In this document: positions 1 through 8,419 of the stretch, one piece after another
Layout: each line of letters begins with the position of its first letter
Numbering within the stretch: position 1 is the first letter of the stretch
NCBI GenBank assembly: GCA_947649365.1
Contig: CANSRH010000001.1
Span: 1-64,000 of the forward strand
Origin: an uncultured Mycoplasmatota bacterium
GTDB taxonomy: Bacteria; Bacillota_I; Bacilli_A; RF39; UBA660
DNA: 64,000 nucleotides
Reading direction: 5' to 3'
The notes under the pieces: generated by a model
The model's database searches: none
What the model saw: only the letters and a program-made list of their open reading frames with translations
Told to the model about the DNA's origin: nothing
Translations under genes and position numbers: made by a program

Positions 1-1
1 T

Positions 2-397
2 TATTGTATAGGTGCTTTGGCTATTTTGTTTGGAATTTTTCATTTGGTATCTTATTATCAATTGAAAAAAGAATTGAAAGTAGAAGATAATCAAAAATTG
101 GTTTTAGGAACAAGTTCTATTTTTATAGGAATTGTTACCATTTTACTAGCAGGAGCGATTGAAGCTTTTCTACGGTTTATTTTAGGTTTTCTTTTGCTGG
201 TTCATGGTATAAAGAAAATCATTGTTTCACTCAATCAAAAAAATTATATTTTGTTATTAGAAGGTATTCTTTTTGTAGGAATAGGGCTTTATACTGTACT
301 AGCCGAAAATATTATTTTCCAAATCGTGGGTGTCTTATTAATTGTTTCTAGTGTTATTGATTTTATAGCATTTATTAAAAAAAGAAAGTTTACTTAG
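2..397 (+). CDS. DUF308/HdeD-like multi-pass membrane protein, 5' partial
   Basis: The frame is open from the left edge, so the gene probably starts upstream; a TTG at 17 has no ribosome binding site. The visible part holds about four hydrophobic segments separated by short basic loops. They include glycine-rich helices such as FLRFILGFLLLVHGIKK and VGIGLYTVLAENIIF, a pattern typical of the DUF308/HdeD family. It ends in a basic tail. Its 3' end overlaps the converging gene's 3' end inside a shared terminator hairpin. Substrate or role cannot be read from the sequence; a small integral membrane protein is certain, the family name less so. Confidence 0.6.
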   Translation, partial: YCIGALAILFGIFHLVSYYQLKKELKVEDNQKLVLGTSSIFIGIVTILLAGAIEAFLRFILGFLLLVHGIKKIIVSLNQKNYILLLEGILFVGIGLYTVLAENIIFQIVGVLLIVSSVIDFIAFIKKRKFT

Positions 398-414
398 TAG
401 AAACTTTCTTTTTT
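377..414. terminator. Bidirectional terminator shared by two convergent genes
   Basis: The arms AAAAAAAGAAAGTTT (377-391) and AAACTTTCTTTTTT (401-414) pair around a 9-nt loop. They give a T-tract in both directions. The hairpin contains the stop codons of both flanking genes, so it codes for the last residues of each. Confidence 0.8.
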
Positions 415-1295
415 GATGTTGTATTCTTTTTTTGTGTTGCCTCTTTTTTTGATTCAGCAGTCGTTGTTTTTTTAGACCCTTTTTTTGTTGTTGAAGTGGT
501 ATTTTTCCCCATTGTTGTCTTTTTTCTTGTTGGTTGTTTTTTTGTCACCGTTTTTGGAGCCTCTTTTGGTTCTGCTTGTTTTTTAGAAGTATTTTTCACT
601 GTTGTCGTTCTTTTTTTCCCACTTTCATTTTTTCCCTGTTCTTCTGTTTTTTTGGCTGTTTCTTTTTTATTTTCATTTGTATTGATTTCTTCCGTTTTTT
701 CTTCAGTGATTGGTGTTTTTTCTTTTGCTGAATACAATAAGAAGCCTAATCCTGCTATAGAAGTAACAAGAACTAAGATGGTAATCGCTGCTCCTGTTGT
801 CGTTTCTTCTTTTTCTACTAAAAAGTCGCTGACTACATCTTTATAAGTCTCTTTGTTGTTGTAATAATTTGTAATGATTTCTATTAGTTCTTTATCATAA
901 GAAGATGTGTAGCCTTGAAATGTCTTTTCTCCGATTACAATTAAAGGAACTCCTTTGACGGATTTATTAAAATGTTGGGCTACTTCCTTCATTAATGCTG
1001 CATTGTTTTCGTTGTGCCATATTTCAAACGATCTTAATTTAAAATATTTTCCATATTCTTTTACATTGTCTTTTAAAAAGTTTAAAAAGTTTTGACAGTA
1101 CCCGCATCGATCTCCTCGAAACATATAGATGGTAATTTGATTACTGGTTTCTTTGTAATCAGATAAGTCGTAATCTATTTTTTCTTTTTTTAGTGTTTCT
1201 TCTAAATTAAGTGCAGTATAGGATTTCGCATAAGTATGCATGGGTATTCCTATTAAAAATGCAATAAACATCACTATTTTTCCTATTTTTTTCAT
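390..1295 (-). CDS. Exported thioredoxin-like protein with C-terminal membrane anchor and Lys/Thr-rich tail
   Basis: 301 residues. An N-terminal signal segment (about 4-23, ending near TYAKS) precedes a thioredoxin-like domain. That domain carries a CGYC active-site motif near residue 64 and a cis-proline-type VKGVPLIVIG near 115. A transmembrane helix follows at about 168-187, then about 110 residues of low-complexity Lys/Thr/Glu. The order suggests an extracytoplasmic thiol oxidoreductase tethered to the membrane with a charged tail, but the topology (signal plus second helix) would put the tail inside the cell. The C-terminal repeats are codon-biased AAA/ACA and prone to slippage. Specific partners are unknown. 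Confidence 0.65.
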   Translation of the reverse strand: MKKIGKIVMFIAFLIGIPMHTYAKSYTALNLEETLKKEKIDYDLSDYKETSNQITIYMFRGDRCGYCQNFLNFLKDNVKEYGKYFKLRSFEIWHNENNAALMKEVAQHFNKSVKGVPLIVIGEKTFQGYTSSYDKELIEIITNYYNNKETYKDVVSDFLVEKEETTTGAAITILVLVTSIAGLGFLLYSAKEKTPITEEKTEEINTNENKKETAKKTEEQGKNESGKKRTTTVKNTSKKQAEPKEAPKTVTKKQPTRKKTTMGKNTTSTTKKGSKKTTTAESKKEATQKKNTTSKKKVSTK

Positions 1296-1399
1296 CAGTT
1301 ATTCCCTCTCTTCGTCACTATTATACAATTTTTTTAGAGTCTTGAAAAGAATTTCATTTTTTTTATAAAAGATTGTTGGTACTTTTTCAAGTAGTCTTT

Positions 1400-2035
1400 T
1401 TATTCATGTTTTACTTTTAATATTGGAGTTATTTTTTCTTCAGGTTCTAAAATAAAATTTGTAAAAGATTCTTTTATTCGTTTTAATTCTTCTTTTCTAT
1501 ATTTCAATTTTTCTTTGATTTCTTTTACTTCTTTTAAGGCTTGTGTCTTTTTTAGTTGCAACAAGAATTTGTTTTTTTGTTTTGTTCTTTTAAAAATTGT
1601 AAAATCAATATGGTATGGTTTTATTAGTTCTATTAAGAAAAAAAGATCTTGTTCTTCAAAAGAACGGAGTTTATTAAAATAAATGGCATCTGTTTCTTTT
1701 ACAATATCAATCAGTCCATTTTTTGCTAACTTTTTTAATACGGTTTGGGGTAAAATAGAAGAATGACATACATAAGGATATTTTGGATTGTTTGTTACTA
1801 ATTCTTGAAAAAAATTAAATATATGTTTAAAGTAACATTCTTTTTCTTGCTCATAAAAGAGCGCTTGTAAGAAATACTCGCAAGATGAGTCATTTTTATT
1901 TATTTCAAAAATCAAATGATTATTATCCAATTTTACTTTTAATTTGAAGGAATCTTTATAAAACGATTCCCATGGTAGAAGACTTAATTTTAATCTTATG
2001 CTAGTTAGTTTTTGTCTTATTTCTTTCTTTTTCAT
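1400..2035 (-). CDS. Hypothetical protein with C-terminal coiled coil
   Basis: 211 residues, not recognised. The protein has no signal or membrane segment. Residues 1-160 look globular and mixed alpha/beta. From about 160 to 195 there is a strongly charged heptad-like stretch (KEVKEIKEKLKYRKEELKR) that should form a coiled coil. It sits alone between the thioredoxin-like gene and the spore-coat pair, all on the minus strand. No function is proposed. Confidence 0.55.
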   Translation of the reverse strand: MKKKEIRQKLTSIRLKLSLLPWESFYKDSFKLKVKLDNNHLIFEINKNDSSCEYFLQALFYEQEKECYFKHIFNFFQELVTNNPKYPYVCHSSILPQTVLKKLAKNGLIDIVKETDAIYFNKLRSFEEQDLFFLIELIKPYHIDFTIFKRTKQKNKFLLQLKKTQALKEVKEIKEKLKYRKEELKRIKESFTNFILEPEEKITPILKVKHE

Positions 2036-2094
2036 GACATAAATCTCTTCTCTTTTTTACATATTATACACTTTTTAAAAAAAAGGAAAAGAAA

Positions 2095-2115
2095 AAGAGG
2101 AGTTTTATTCCTCTT
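2095..2115 (-). terminator. Terminator of the coat-protein pair
   Basis: On the minus strand AAGAGGA pairs with TCCTCTT around a 7-nt loop and is followed by TTTCTTTT. The upstream arm lies inside the last codons of the CotF-like gene. Confidence 0.7.
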
Positions 2116-2377
2116 CACATGCACAATCTTCACAAGTACATTCTAATTTTTCTTTGGTTTGTTGTATTTTGGATGCATCTACATTTTCGGTTTGATAAAA
2201 ACCTACTGTTTCCATAGACTTAAAAATTTCATAATGCATTTTGGATGCCTCTTGCAAGGCTTTTCCAAATGTTACAAATACTCGTTCGTTTGAAGATTCT
2301 ATTACTCCATGCATGTACAAGTCATTTATGACTTTGCTTCCGAACATTATGTTTTCCATCAAATATTTATCATCCAT
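2105..2377 (-). CDS. CotF-like spore coat protein
   Basis: 90 residues. The core reads MENIMFGSKVINDLYMHGVIESSNERVFVTFGKALQEASKMHYEIF, which resembles the coat F domain (a small helical domain found in Bacillus and Clostridium spore coats). A Cys/Glu-rich tail (CTCEDCACEEE) could bind metal or crosslink. The start ATG overlaps the stop of the upstream 62-residue gene by one base (TAATG), so the two are translationally coupled. With spo0A at 54 kb this supports sporulation capacity. The coat family call rests on sequence resemblance only. Confidence 0.65.
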   Translation of the reverse strand: MDDKYLMENIMFGSKVINDLYMHGVIESSNERVFVTFGKALQEASKMHYEIFKSMETVGFYQTENVDASKIQQTKEKLECTCEDCACEEE

Positions 2378-2565
2378 TAGTTTTCTTCCTCCTTTAATAA
2401 ATCCATAAACATGGTTAAAATTGACGTATGTTTTTTCCCTATTTTTTTTACTACTTTTCTTAAGATTTCATCGGTTAGGCAATCTTCTACTTCTTTACAT
2501 GTAGTAATCATATATATTTCATGATTGATTGCATCTTCTACATAAAGTAACTCTTTTTCTGTCAT
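2377..2565 (-). CDS. Small helical protein cotranscribed with the CotF-like gene
   Basis: 62 residues, predicted to be two amphipathic helices (about 3-24 and 30-60) with acidic C-terminus. It is coupled by TAATG to the CotF-like gene. In spore formers, short ferritin-like or coat-associated helical proteins often sit beside cotF, so a coat-related role is an inference from position. Its Shine-Dalgarno GGAGGTG lies inside a stem-loop (2566-2604), which may limit translation. Confidence 0.5.
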   Translation of the reverse strand: MTEKELLYVEDAINHEIYMITTCKEVEDCLTDEILRKVVKKIGKKHTSILTMFMDLLKEEEN

Positions 2566-2604
2566 AATAAAACACCTCCATTTGTAGTATGGAGTGTTTT
2601 TATT
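2566..2604 (-). promoter_or_regulatory. Hairpin that both ends the upstream gene and sequesters the next gene's ribosome binding site
   Basis: On the minus strand AAAACACTCCAT pairs with ATGGAGGTGTTTT (one bulged base) around ACTACAA. The downstream arm contains the GGAGG of the gene starting at 2565 and runs into TTTTATT. It can be read as a terminator for the radical SAM gene or as an RBS-masking stem. Confidence 0.6.
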
Positions 2605-2630
2605 ATTTTAAGTTGTTAGAAATTGGAAAT

Positions 2631-3518
2631 TTAAAACAAACTGATTTGTTCTCTTGTTGGAATTTTTCTTTTGTAATCCGCAATTATTTCACTCATATCA
2701 CAGAGAATATGGTTTTTACTACATTCGTTTACAAAAAGCTCCAATAAATCTTTATAACGCAATGGATTGGCAACTAAATTTTTTTCATATACTGCTTTGT
2801 AGTCGATGGACAATCCTGGATATAATTTATCAATGTGTTCATAATAATATTCTCTGGCTTTTCTTCTTAACGTCATTCCCATTTTGGTATAAATAAATTT
2901 AGCATCCTTTTCTTTTGCTTTGTGAATCAGTGTTTTTATGTTGTCTTCACTATCTGTAATAAAAGGTAATACTGGAGTCATGAGAATTCCTGCATAGATA
3001 TGATTGTCTCGTAGTTCTTTTAACACTTCCAATCGTCTAGTGGAAGAAATTACGTTAGGTTCTAAAACTTTCGCCAAGTCATCTTCATAAGTAGTGATAC
3101 TTATTTTGATAATCACATTATTTTTTAGAGCAATTTCTTTTAGTAAATCTATGTCTCTTAAAATTAAATCGCTTTTGGTATCTATAGAAACCCCAAATTC
3201 ATATTTTTTGATTAATTCTAGAGCTCCTCTTGTTATTTTGTATTTGCTTTCTAATTCGTTATAAGGGTCTGATAATGTCCCAAAGCTTACTACTCCTTTG
3301 TATTGTTTACTTGCTAGTTCTTCTTCTAATATTTTTAAAGCATCCACTTTGCTTCTTATCTCATCAAAGTTCTCAATGTGGTAAGCATCGCTTCTTGAGT
3401 CACAATAAATGCAACCATACGTACAACCTTTGTAAAGATTCATGTGATAATCAATTCCAAACCATCTGCTACCTTGGTCGCTTTTGGTCATAATTGTTCG
3501 CGTTTTCACATATTCCAT
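2631..3518 (-). CDS. SPL-family radical SAM protein
   Basis: About 295 residues. A canonical radical SAM motif CTYGCIYC (Cx3Cx2C, near residues 32-39) should hold a 4Fe-4S cluster. Downstream motifs (SFGTLSDPYNELESKY, ISTKSDL-like strand, KISITTYEDDLAKVLEPN) match the spore photoproduct lyase-like group, which also includes many uncharacterised DNA-repair-like enzymes. The ATG at 3518 is preferred because a GTG at 3527 overlaps the ribosome binding site GGGTGGT. The neighbours are coat genes. True photoproduct lyase activity is not shown, because the conserved extra cysteine of SplB cannot be identified by eye. Confidence 0.75.
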   Translation of the reverse strand: MEYVKTRTIMTKSDQGSRWFGIDYHMNLYKGCTYGCIYCDSRSDAYHIENFDEIRSKVDALKILEEELASKQYKGVVSFGTLSDPYNELESKYKITRGALELIKKYEFGVSIDTKSDLILRDIDLLKEIALKNNVIIKISITTYEDDLAKVLEPNVISSTRRLEVLKELRDNHIYAGILMTPVLPFITDSEDNIKTLIHKAKEKDAKFIYTKMGMTLRRKAREYYYEHIDKLYPGLSIDYKAVYEKNLVANPLRYKDLLELFVNECSKNHILCDMSEIIADYKRKIPTREQISLF

Positions 3519-3568
3519 AAAAACCACCCGATATCTGCTTAAATTATAGCAAATTCCTGAAACAAAGT

Positions 3569-4567
3569 CTACAAATATGAAGATTCCTTTTTCACTCGTT
3601 GTCTTTTTAACTCACAATTTCTAATGGCAAAATCATAATGTGTTGCAACATATTCTTCTGCTACTTTTTTATTATGTAATAATTGACTTAGTGTATTTAT
3701 CATACATAATCTTTTGGAATTTAATGATTTGGATTTTTTTTCATAAATTTCATCTAATAATATCATTTTTAATGTACTTTCATCTATATGAATTGCCTCT
3801 TTATCTACAGTACTATATTTTCTTCTTTCTGTATAAGCACGTGTTTCATAAGAGCCACTGGTATTAAATCCGTCTTTATAATGCCAATCGTTTTCATTGC
3901 GATAAAAATTGTAAATCTCTTCATAATTTGTATTCTCTTTTGTTCCTTTGATATTTATGACATTTATGTCATACCCATTGTCTTGTTGATTTACTACCAT
4001 ATTTTCTATTTTTATTACTCCGCAAATATCAAATTCTGCTATTCCATTTTTCGAGAATAAAAATCCACAATTTCCTAAAGCATACTTTTCACTATCTTCA
4101 AAAAGTTGTATTCCTTTTATATTTGCCCCAGTGAATTTCGCTCCTTTTAAAGTCTCTAAAATAGTGATTTTTTCTTGGTATGGCTTTGTCTCAAATTGAT
4201 TTTGTAAGGATATTTCTTTTTCTAATAAATTTCTCATTTCTTCATTATTTGTCGTGCCTAAATAATAATCTTCATAAAGTTCAAAATCATTGCATGCTCC
4301 ACAAAGTCCTTCTATACATAAAATATCACAACACTTTTCATTGACATTAAAATCTCTTGCAAAAATAATTGCTACTTTTCCGTGATGGTTCCAAATATTT
4401 CTACTATGTTGTCGATAAGAATAAAACATCGTAATTGAGCTTAAGTTTTTATCGATAGTTGCAACAATTCTTTCTTCTTTGTCTATAAAATAATTTTTTT
4501 TCTTTCCAGAAACCATAGTAAAATTTTTATATAATATTGAAAAAATCATTTCATATGATAGTTTCAT
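3569..4567 (-). CDS. Unknown protein under a poly-G-spaced promoter
   Basis: 332 residues from ATG 4567, which follows GGGGGGAAGAAAG. Longer reading upstream would run through the promoter and is unlikely. The protein has no signal peptide or membrane helix. It is rich in Asn, Tyr and Cys, with a CCDILCIEGLCGACNDF cluster near residues 79-95 that could bind metal, and a KGAKFTGANIKGIQLFEDSE stretch recalling a single pentapeptide-type turn. I do not recognise the family. The gene is divergent from the ABC importer operon. The promoter spacer contains ten G residues, so expression may vary between cells. Confidence 0.5.
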   Translation of the reverse strand: MKLSYEMIFSILYKNFTMVSGKKKNYFIDKEERIVATIDKNLSSITMFYSYRQHSRNIWNHHGKVAIIFARDFNVNEKCCDILCIEGLCGACNDFELYEDYYLGTTNNEEMRNLLEKEISLQNQFETKPYQEKITILETLKGAKFTGANIKGIQLFEDSEKYALGNCGFLFSKNGIAEFDICGVIKIENMVVNQQDNGYDINVINIKGTKENTNYEEIYNFYRNENDWHYKDGFNTSGSYETRAYTERRKYSTVDKEAIHIDESTLKMILLDEIYEKKSKSLNSKRLCMINTLSQLLHNKKVAEEYVATHYDFAIRNCELKRQRVKKESSYL

Positions 4568-4594
4568 CTTTCTTCCCCCCTTTTTTAATTGTTT

Positions 4595-4624
4595 ATTATG
4601 ATAACATACCCCCCCCCCTGTCAA
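4595..4624 (-). promoter_or_regulatory. Promoter with a 10-G tract in its spacer
   Basis: The minus strand reads TTGACA (4619-4624), then ten G, then TATGTTAT, then CATAAT (4595-4600). The spacer is 18 nt; nine G would give the optimal 17. Transcription would start about 20 nt before the 4567 start codon. Confidence 0.65.
4609..4618. repeat. Poly-C/poly-G tract (10 nt)
   Basis: Ten consecutive C on the plus strand. Such a run is very unusual in DNA this AT-rich, and the only other long one in the window is at 47810. Confidence 0.95.
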
Positions 4625-4632
4625 TTTTTTCT

Positions 4633-4662
4633 TTAACACATTTAAAACGTTTAGAATATAAT
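4633..4662 (+). promoter_or_regulatory. Promoter of the ABC importer operon
   Basis: TTAACA (4633-4638), 18-nt spacer, TATAAT (4657-4662). A ribosome binding site AAAGGAGG (4676-4683) follows, before the TTG start at 4691. I see no riboswitch in the short leader. Confidence 0.6.
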
Positions 4663-4690
4663 ACATTGGAATTAAAAGGAGGAAAATAAA

Positions 4691-5686
4691 TTGAAAAGAA
4701 AAGTTTTGGGGGTTATTTTAGGGTTACTTGTTGTTTTGGTTTTAACAGTTACTATTGTTAAATGGAATAACTCGTCTAAAAATGAAAACTTGACAAACAT
4801 TCAACTTGCAGAGGTGACACATAGTGCTTTTTATGCTCCTCTTTATGTAGCTATGGAAAATGGTTATTTTAAAGAGAATGGCATAGAAATAGAACTACTT
4901 CTTACACCAGGAGCAGACAAGGTGGCTGCCGCTGTATTATCAAATGATGTACAAATTGGTTTTGCTGGACCGGAAAGTGCTATCTATGTTTATCAAGGAG
5001 GAGAAGAAGATTTTCTTGTTACATTTAGTGGTTTAACAAAAAGAGATGGACAATTTATTGTTTCAAGAGAAGAGAATAAAGATTTTTATTTGGAAGATTT
5101 GAAGGGAAAAGAAATACTTGCTGGACGTCTTGGAGGAATGCCTGTTTTGAATTTTCAAAATGCGCTTAAAAATGAAGGGGTTAGTGAAAGCGACATCAAG
5201 ATGAATACAAGTGTAGAGTTTGCTTCTTTGTCTGGTTCTTTTATTTCTGGCATGGGAGATTACGTTAATTTATTTGAACCGAATGCTACGAAATTAGTAA
5301 AAGAAGGGTATGGTTATATCGTTGGAAATATTGGTGCTTTTTCTGGAGAAGTTCCTTATACCGCTTTTTATGCTAGAAAAAGTTATTTGGAGAATAACGA
5401 AGAAACAATAAAGAAGTTTACAAATGCTATATTAAAAGGGTTACAATTTGTGAGTGAACATTCTAGCGAGGAAATTGCTCATGTAATTTTACCACAATTT
5501 CCTGATATTTCTTTGACGGATTTAACAAGTATTGTAGATAATTATAAAAAATATGATTCTTGGCTAACTACTCCATTTGTTACAGAAGAAAGTTATAAAA
5601 ATTTACAAGATATTATGAAAGATGCTAACTTATTAGATTCTTATGTTCCTTATAATGAATTAGTTCGAAATGTAACAAATGACTAA
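4691..5686 (+). CDS. ABC transporter substrate-binding protein, SsuA/ThiY/NMT1 type
   Basis: 331 residues from a TTG start with a strong ribosome binding site. An N-terminal hydrophobic helix (about 5-24) lacks a lipobox cysteine, so the protein is probably membrane-anchored rather than a lipoprotein. The mature part begins IQLAEVTHSAFYAPLYVAMENGYF, the classic first-lobe motif of the NitT/TauT/ThiY group. It continues with AAAVLSNDVQIGFAGPESAI and LKGKEILAGRLGGMPVLNF. This family binds nitrate, sulfonates, or thiamine-pyrimidine precursors; the ligand here cannot be told. The gene overlaps the ATPase gene by 8 nt. Confidence 0.85.
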   Translation: MKRKVLGVILGLLVVLVLTVTIVKWNNSSKNENLTNIQLAEVTHSAFYAPLYVAMENGYFKENGIEIELLLTPGADKVAAAVLSNDVQIGFAGPESAIYVYQGGEEDFLVTFSGLTKRDGQFIVSREENKDFYLEDLKGKEILAGRLGGMPVLNFQNALKNEGVSESDIKMNTSVEFASLSGSFISGMGDYVNLFEPNATKLVKEGYGYIVGNIGAFSGEVPYTAFYARKSYLENNEETIKKFTNAILKGLQFVSEHSSEEIAHVILPQFPDISLTDLTSIVDNYKKYDSWLTTPFVTEESYKNLQDIMKDANLLDSYVPYNELVRNVTND

Positions 5687-6428
5687 GATTTTAAAAATTA
5701 AAAATTTATCCAAAAAATACCATACCAAAGAAGGAGAAATTCTTGCCATTCAAGATATTTGTATGGAGGTAGAACAAGGAGAGTTTGTTGCTCTTCTTGG
5801 TTCTTCTGGCTGTGGGAAATCGACTCTTTTAAATATAATTGCAGGACTCGATACAGAGAGTTCAGGAAGTATCGCGTTTCAAAACAATGATTATAAAATT
5901 GGTTATATGTTTCAAAGTGACTCTTTGTTTCCTTGGCTTACGATTTTTGAAAATTGCATGCTTGGCTTAAAGATTCGTAAAGAGGATACGGATGAAAATA
6001 AAGAATATGTTTTACATCTTTTAAAAAAGTACAATTTGTTTGATTTTAAAGATAAATATCCTACTTGTTTGTCTGGTGGAATGAAACAAAGAATTGCGCT
6101 TATTCGTACCCTTGCTTTACAACCAGATGTGCTTTTGTTGGATGAGGCATTTAACGCTTTGGATTACCAAAGCCGCTTGGCAATTAGTAACGATGTGTAT
6201 GAGATTATTAAGAAGGAGAAACAAACCGCTATCATGGTTACTCATGATATTTCTGAGGCAGTTTCGATGGCTTCAAAGGTTTATGTATTGTCAAAAAGAC
6301 CTTGTACGATTAAGAAAGTGTATGAAATTCAGTTGGAACATCCTTCTAACCCTATAGAGAATCGTAAGGATAAAAAGTTTATGGAATATTATGATTGTTT
6401 GTGGAAGGAATTGGATGTTAATGTCTAA
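5679..6428 (+). CDS. ABC transporter ATP-binding protein, SsuB/TauB type
   Basis: 249 residues with all ATPase motifs: Walker A GSSGCGKST (41-49), Q-loop MFQSD (77-80), signature LSGGMKQR (130-137), Walker B VLLLDEAF with D154/E155, and switch His188. It is preceded by the binding-protein gene (8-nt overlap) and followed by the permease gene (8-nt overlap), so the three are one operon. It would energise uptake at the inner face of the membrane. The permease it needs is interrupted downstream, so this ATPase may have no working partner in this cell. Confidence 0.9.
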   Translation: MTKILKIKNLSKKYHTKEGEILAIQDICMEVEQGEFVALLGSSGCGKSTLLNIIAGLDTESSGSIAFQNNDYKIGYMFQSDSLFPWLTIFENCMLGLKIRKEDTDENKEYVLHLLKKYNLFDFKDKYPTCLSGGMKQRIALIRTLALQPDVLLLDEAFNALDYQSRLAISNDVYEIIKKEKQTAIMVTHDISEAVSMASKVYVLSKRPCTIKKVYEIQLEHPSNPIENRKDKKFMEYYDCLWKELDVNV

Positions 6429-7031
6429 AGAACAAAAAAATTATTTGTTTCAAATGAAAAGAAATCGATTTTTAATTGTAGGAGTTCAGATTTTTCTTGT
6501 TCTTGTCTTTCTTCTTTTGTGGCAAGTACTAGCGGATAAGAAATTAATTAATCCATTTATTTTTTCTAGTCCCAAAAGAATCGTGGAAACAACGATTTCT
6601 TTGTACCATCGCTATGATTTAATCGCTCATATTTTAACTACATTGTATGAAACGATGCTTGCTTTTGGCTTGGGGATTGGTCTTGGATTTGTAATTGCAG
6701 TTCTTCTTTACGAGTTTAAAACTTTAGCGAAGATCGTTGATCCTTTTTTGACAATGCTTAATAGTTTGCCGAAGGTAGCATTAGGGCCTATCATTATTAT
6801 TTGGGCAGGAGCGAATACTAGAGCAATTATTGTAATGGCACTTTTGATTAATTTGATTATTAGTATTATTACAATTTATAATGGATTTTTAAGTACAGAT
6901 TCTTATAAAATTAAACTTTTACAGTCTTTTGGTGCTAGTAAGTTACAAATTTTGACGCAACTTGTGATTCCTGCTTCTTATAGTACGATTATTTCGTCCT
7001 TAAAAATTAATATTTCTATGTCTTTGATTGG
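6421..7031 (+). pseudogene. ABC importer permease, 5' part, interrupted by an integrated element
   Basis: ATG 6421 overlaps the ATPase stop. The product is a SsuC/ThiX-type inner membrane permease with an N-terminal helix and the EAA-like loop SFGASKLQILTQLVIPASYSTI. It reads normally to SMSLIG and then changes to TTTYMEKFVFKI followed by a stop at 7071, which belongs to the inserted DNA. The missing C-terminal VIMGEFLVSKKGIGYL is found intact at 13485-13662. Joining 7031 to 13485 gives 789 nt, exactly 263 codons, the usual length for this family. As it stands the last two helices are lost and transport is probably abolished. Confidence 0.9.
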
Positions 7032-7072
7032 AACAACCACATATATGGAGAAATTCGTTTTTAAAATTTAAT

Positions 7073-8419
7073 CTATTTTATTTTGTAATAGATTTTTAAA
7101 TTATTATTATCAATTACAATTTTATCAATAATACATTCAATAACTAATCGTTGTTCTTCAAATGTCATCATATTCCAGAATGTTCTTAAATTTAATACCA
7201 TGTTTTTTGTAGTTTCTATTTTTTCATTACTTGTTTTTGCTACATCTAATTCCTTTTGAATCTTTTCTCTCTCTATTTGTAATGTCTTTAATTTATCTTT
7301 AATTTCAACAATATCAATACCTTCTGAAATACAATTTAAAAGATTTTCTATCTGTTTCGTAATTTTGACAAAACGATTTTGTAACTCATCTATTTCACTT
7401 ACACTGGCTAGTGAAAAAGTATCCTCTAACTTTTTTTCATCTAAAGACATCATAAATATTTGTTCTAAAACAGCATCTTCAATTTCAAATGAATCAACTC
7501 TTTTATTTTTACAGTTAGGATTTTTAATAAATTTAGGTTTGCTTTTTTGTTGGGAATAACAATAACAAATAATTCTTTGCCCCCACTTTTGATAGCGATA
7601 TTTTGCTCCACATTGCCCACAATAAATTTTTCCTGATAAAAGATAATGTCTTGCTGTTCTAGTTTTACTTCGCATTTTGTTCATTCGAATTATCTCCTGA
7701 TAAGTTTCTTCGGACACAACAGGTTCATGACACCCATCAAATATTTCACCTTTATATGGAACTTTACCAGTATTAGTAATACTTAGTATTCTTTTTTCAA
7801 CTAGGCTTTCATCCATTCCCACTATTGTTGCTATTTTATTAAAACTTTTCCCACCTAAATAAAGTGAAATCATTTTATTTAGAACTGTAACTTTTTCATG
7901 GTTAGAAACTAATATTCCTTTTTCTTTGTCATAATCATATGGAAATGGAATCTTACCTCCACCTCGCCATAGACCTGCTTCTGCTCTTTTTTTTAGTCCT
8001 AATCTCGTTCTTTCTAAAATAGTTTCTCTTTCTAATTGAGCAAAAACAGATAAAATTCCTATCATAGCTTTACCAAATGGAGAGGTTGTATCAAAATTTT
8101 CTCTTATTGAGATAAAACCTACATTATATTTATTAAATACTTCTTCTATTAAAAATAATGTATCGCGTTGACTTCTTGATATACGATCTAGTTTATAAAC
8201 AATAACGCAATCTATTTTTTTATTTTTTACATCATTTATTAAATTTTGAATTGATGGTCTATTTAAATCTTTACCGCTAAAACCGCCATCAATATAAAAT
8301 TCATAAGAATCAAATTCTTTGCTTTTAGCAAAATTTACTAATAATTCTTTTTGGGCATCTATAGAATAACCTTCAACTTGCATATCCGTAGATACTCTTG
8401 CATAAAGTCCTGCTTTTAT
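7073..8419 (-). CDS. Large serine recombinase (integrase of the permease element), apparent ATA start
   Basis: 448 residues if read from ATA at 8419. The first ATG (8383) would leave out the catalytic motif LYARVST, whose serine (about residue 10) attacks DNA. An excellent AGGAGG lies 7 nt before the ATA, and the N-terminus IKAGLYARVSTDMQ aligns with the family only from there. The rest follows the normal plan: resolvase domain with YKLDRISRSQRDTLFLIEEVF, recombinase domain, zinc ribbon CGQCGAKYRY...CYCY, and C-terminal coiled coil (about 330-400). Either ATA is used as a weak start, or an ATG was mutated and the enzyme is silenced. Confidence 0.85.
   Translation of the reverse strand: MKAGLYARVSTDMQVEGYSIDAQKELLVNFAKSKEFDSYEFYIDGGFSGKDLNRPSIQNLINDVKNKKIDCVIVYKLDRISRSQRDTLFLIEEVFNKYNVGFISIRENFDTTSPFGKAMIGILSVFAQLERETILERTRLGLKKRAEAGLWRGGGKIPFPYDYDKEKGILVSNHEKVTVLNKMISLYLGGKSFNKIATIVGMDESLVEKRILSITNTGKVPYKGEIFDGCHEPVVSEETYQEIIRMNKMRSKTRTARHYLLSGKIYCGQCGAKYRYQKWGQRIICYCYSQQKSKPKFIKNPNCKNKRVDSFEIEDAVLEQIFMMSLDEKKLEDTFSLASVSEIDELQNRFVKITKQIENLLNCISEGIDIVEIKDKLKTLQIEREKIQKELDVAKTSNEKIETTKNMVLNLRTFWNMMTFEEQRLVIECIIDKIVIDNNNLKIYYKIK

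Noticed and set aside
496-846. Hydrophobic open frame on the plus strand opposite the Lys/Thr-rich tail.
   Set aside because: It is the antisense shadow of a low-complexity AAA/ACA-coded region and has no ribosome binding site.
4568-4666. N-terminal extension of the 3569 gene through the G tract.
   Set aside because: It would translate the promoter. The ATG at 4567 has a good binding site and fits the transcription start predicted from the -10 box.
4568-4690. TPP or similar riboswitch before the importer operon.
   Set aside because: The leader between the predicted start site and the TTG is only about 25 nt, too short for any known riboswitch.
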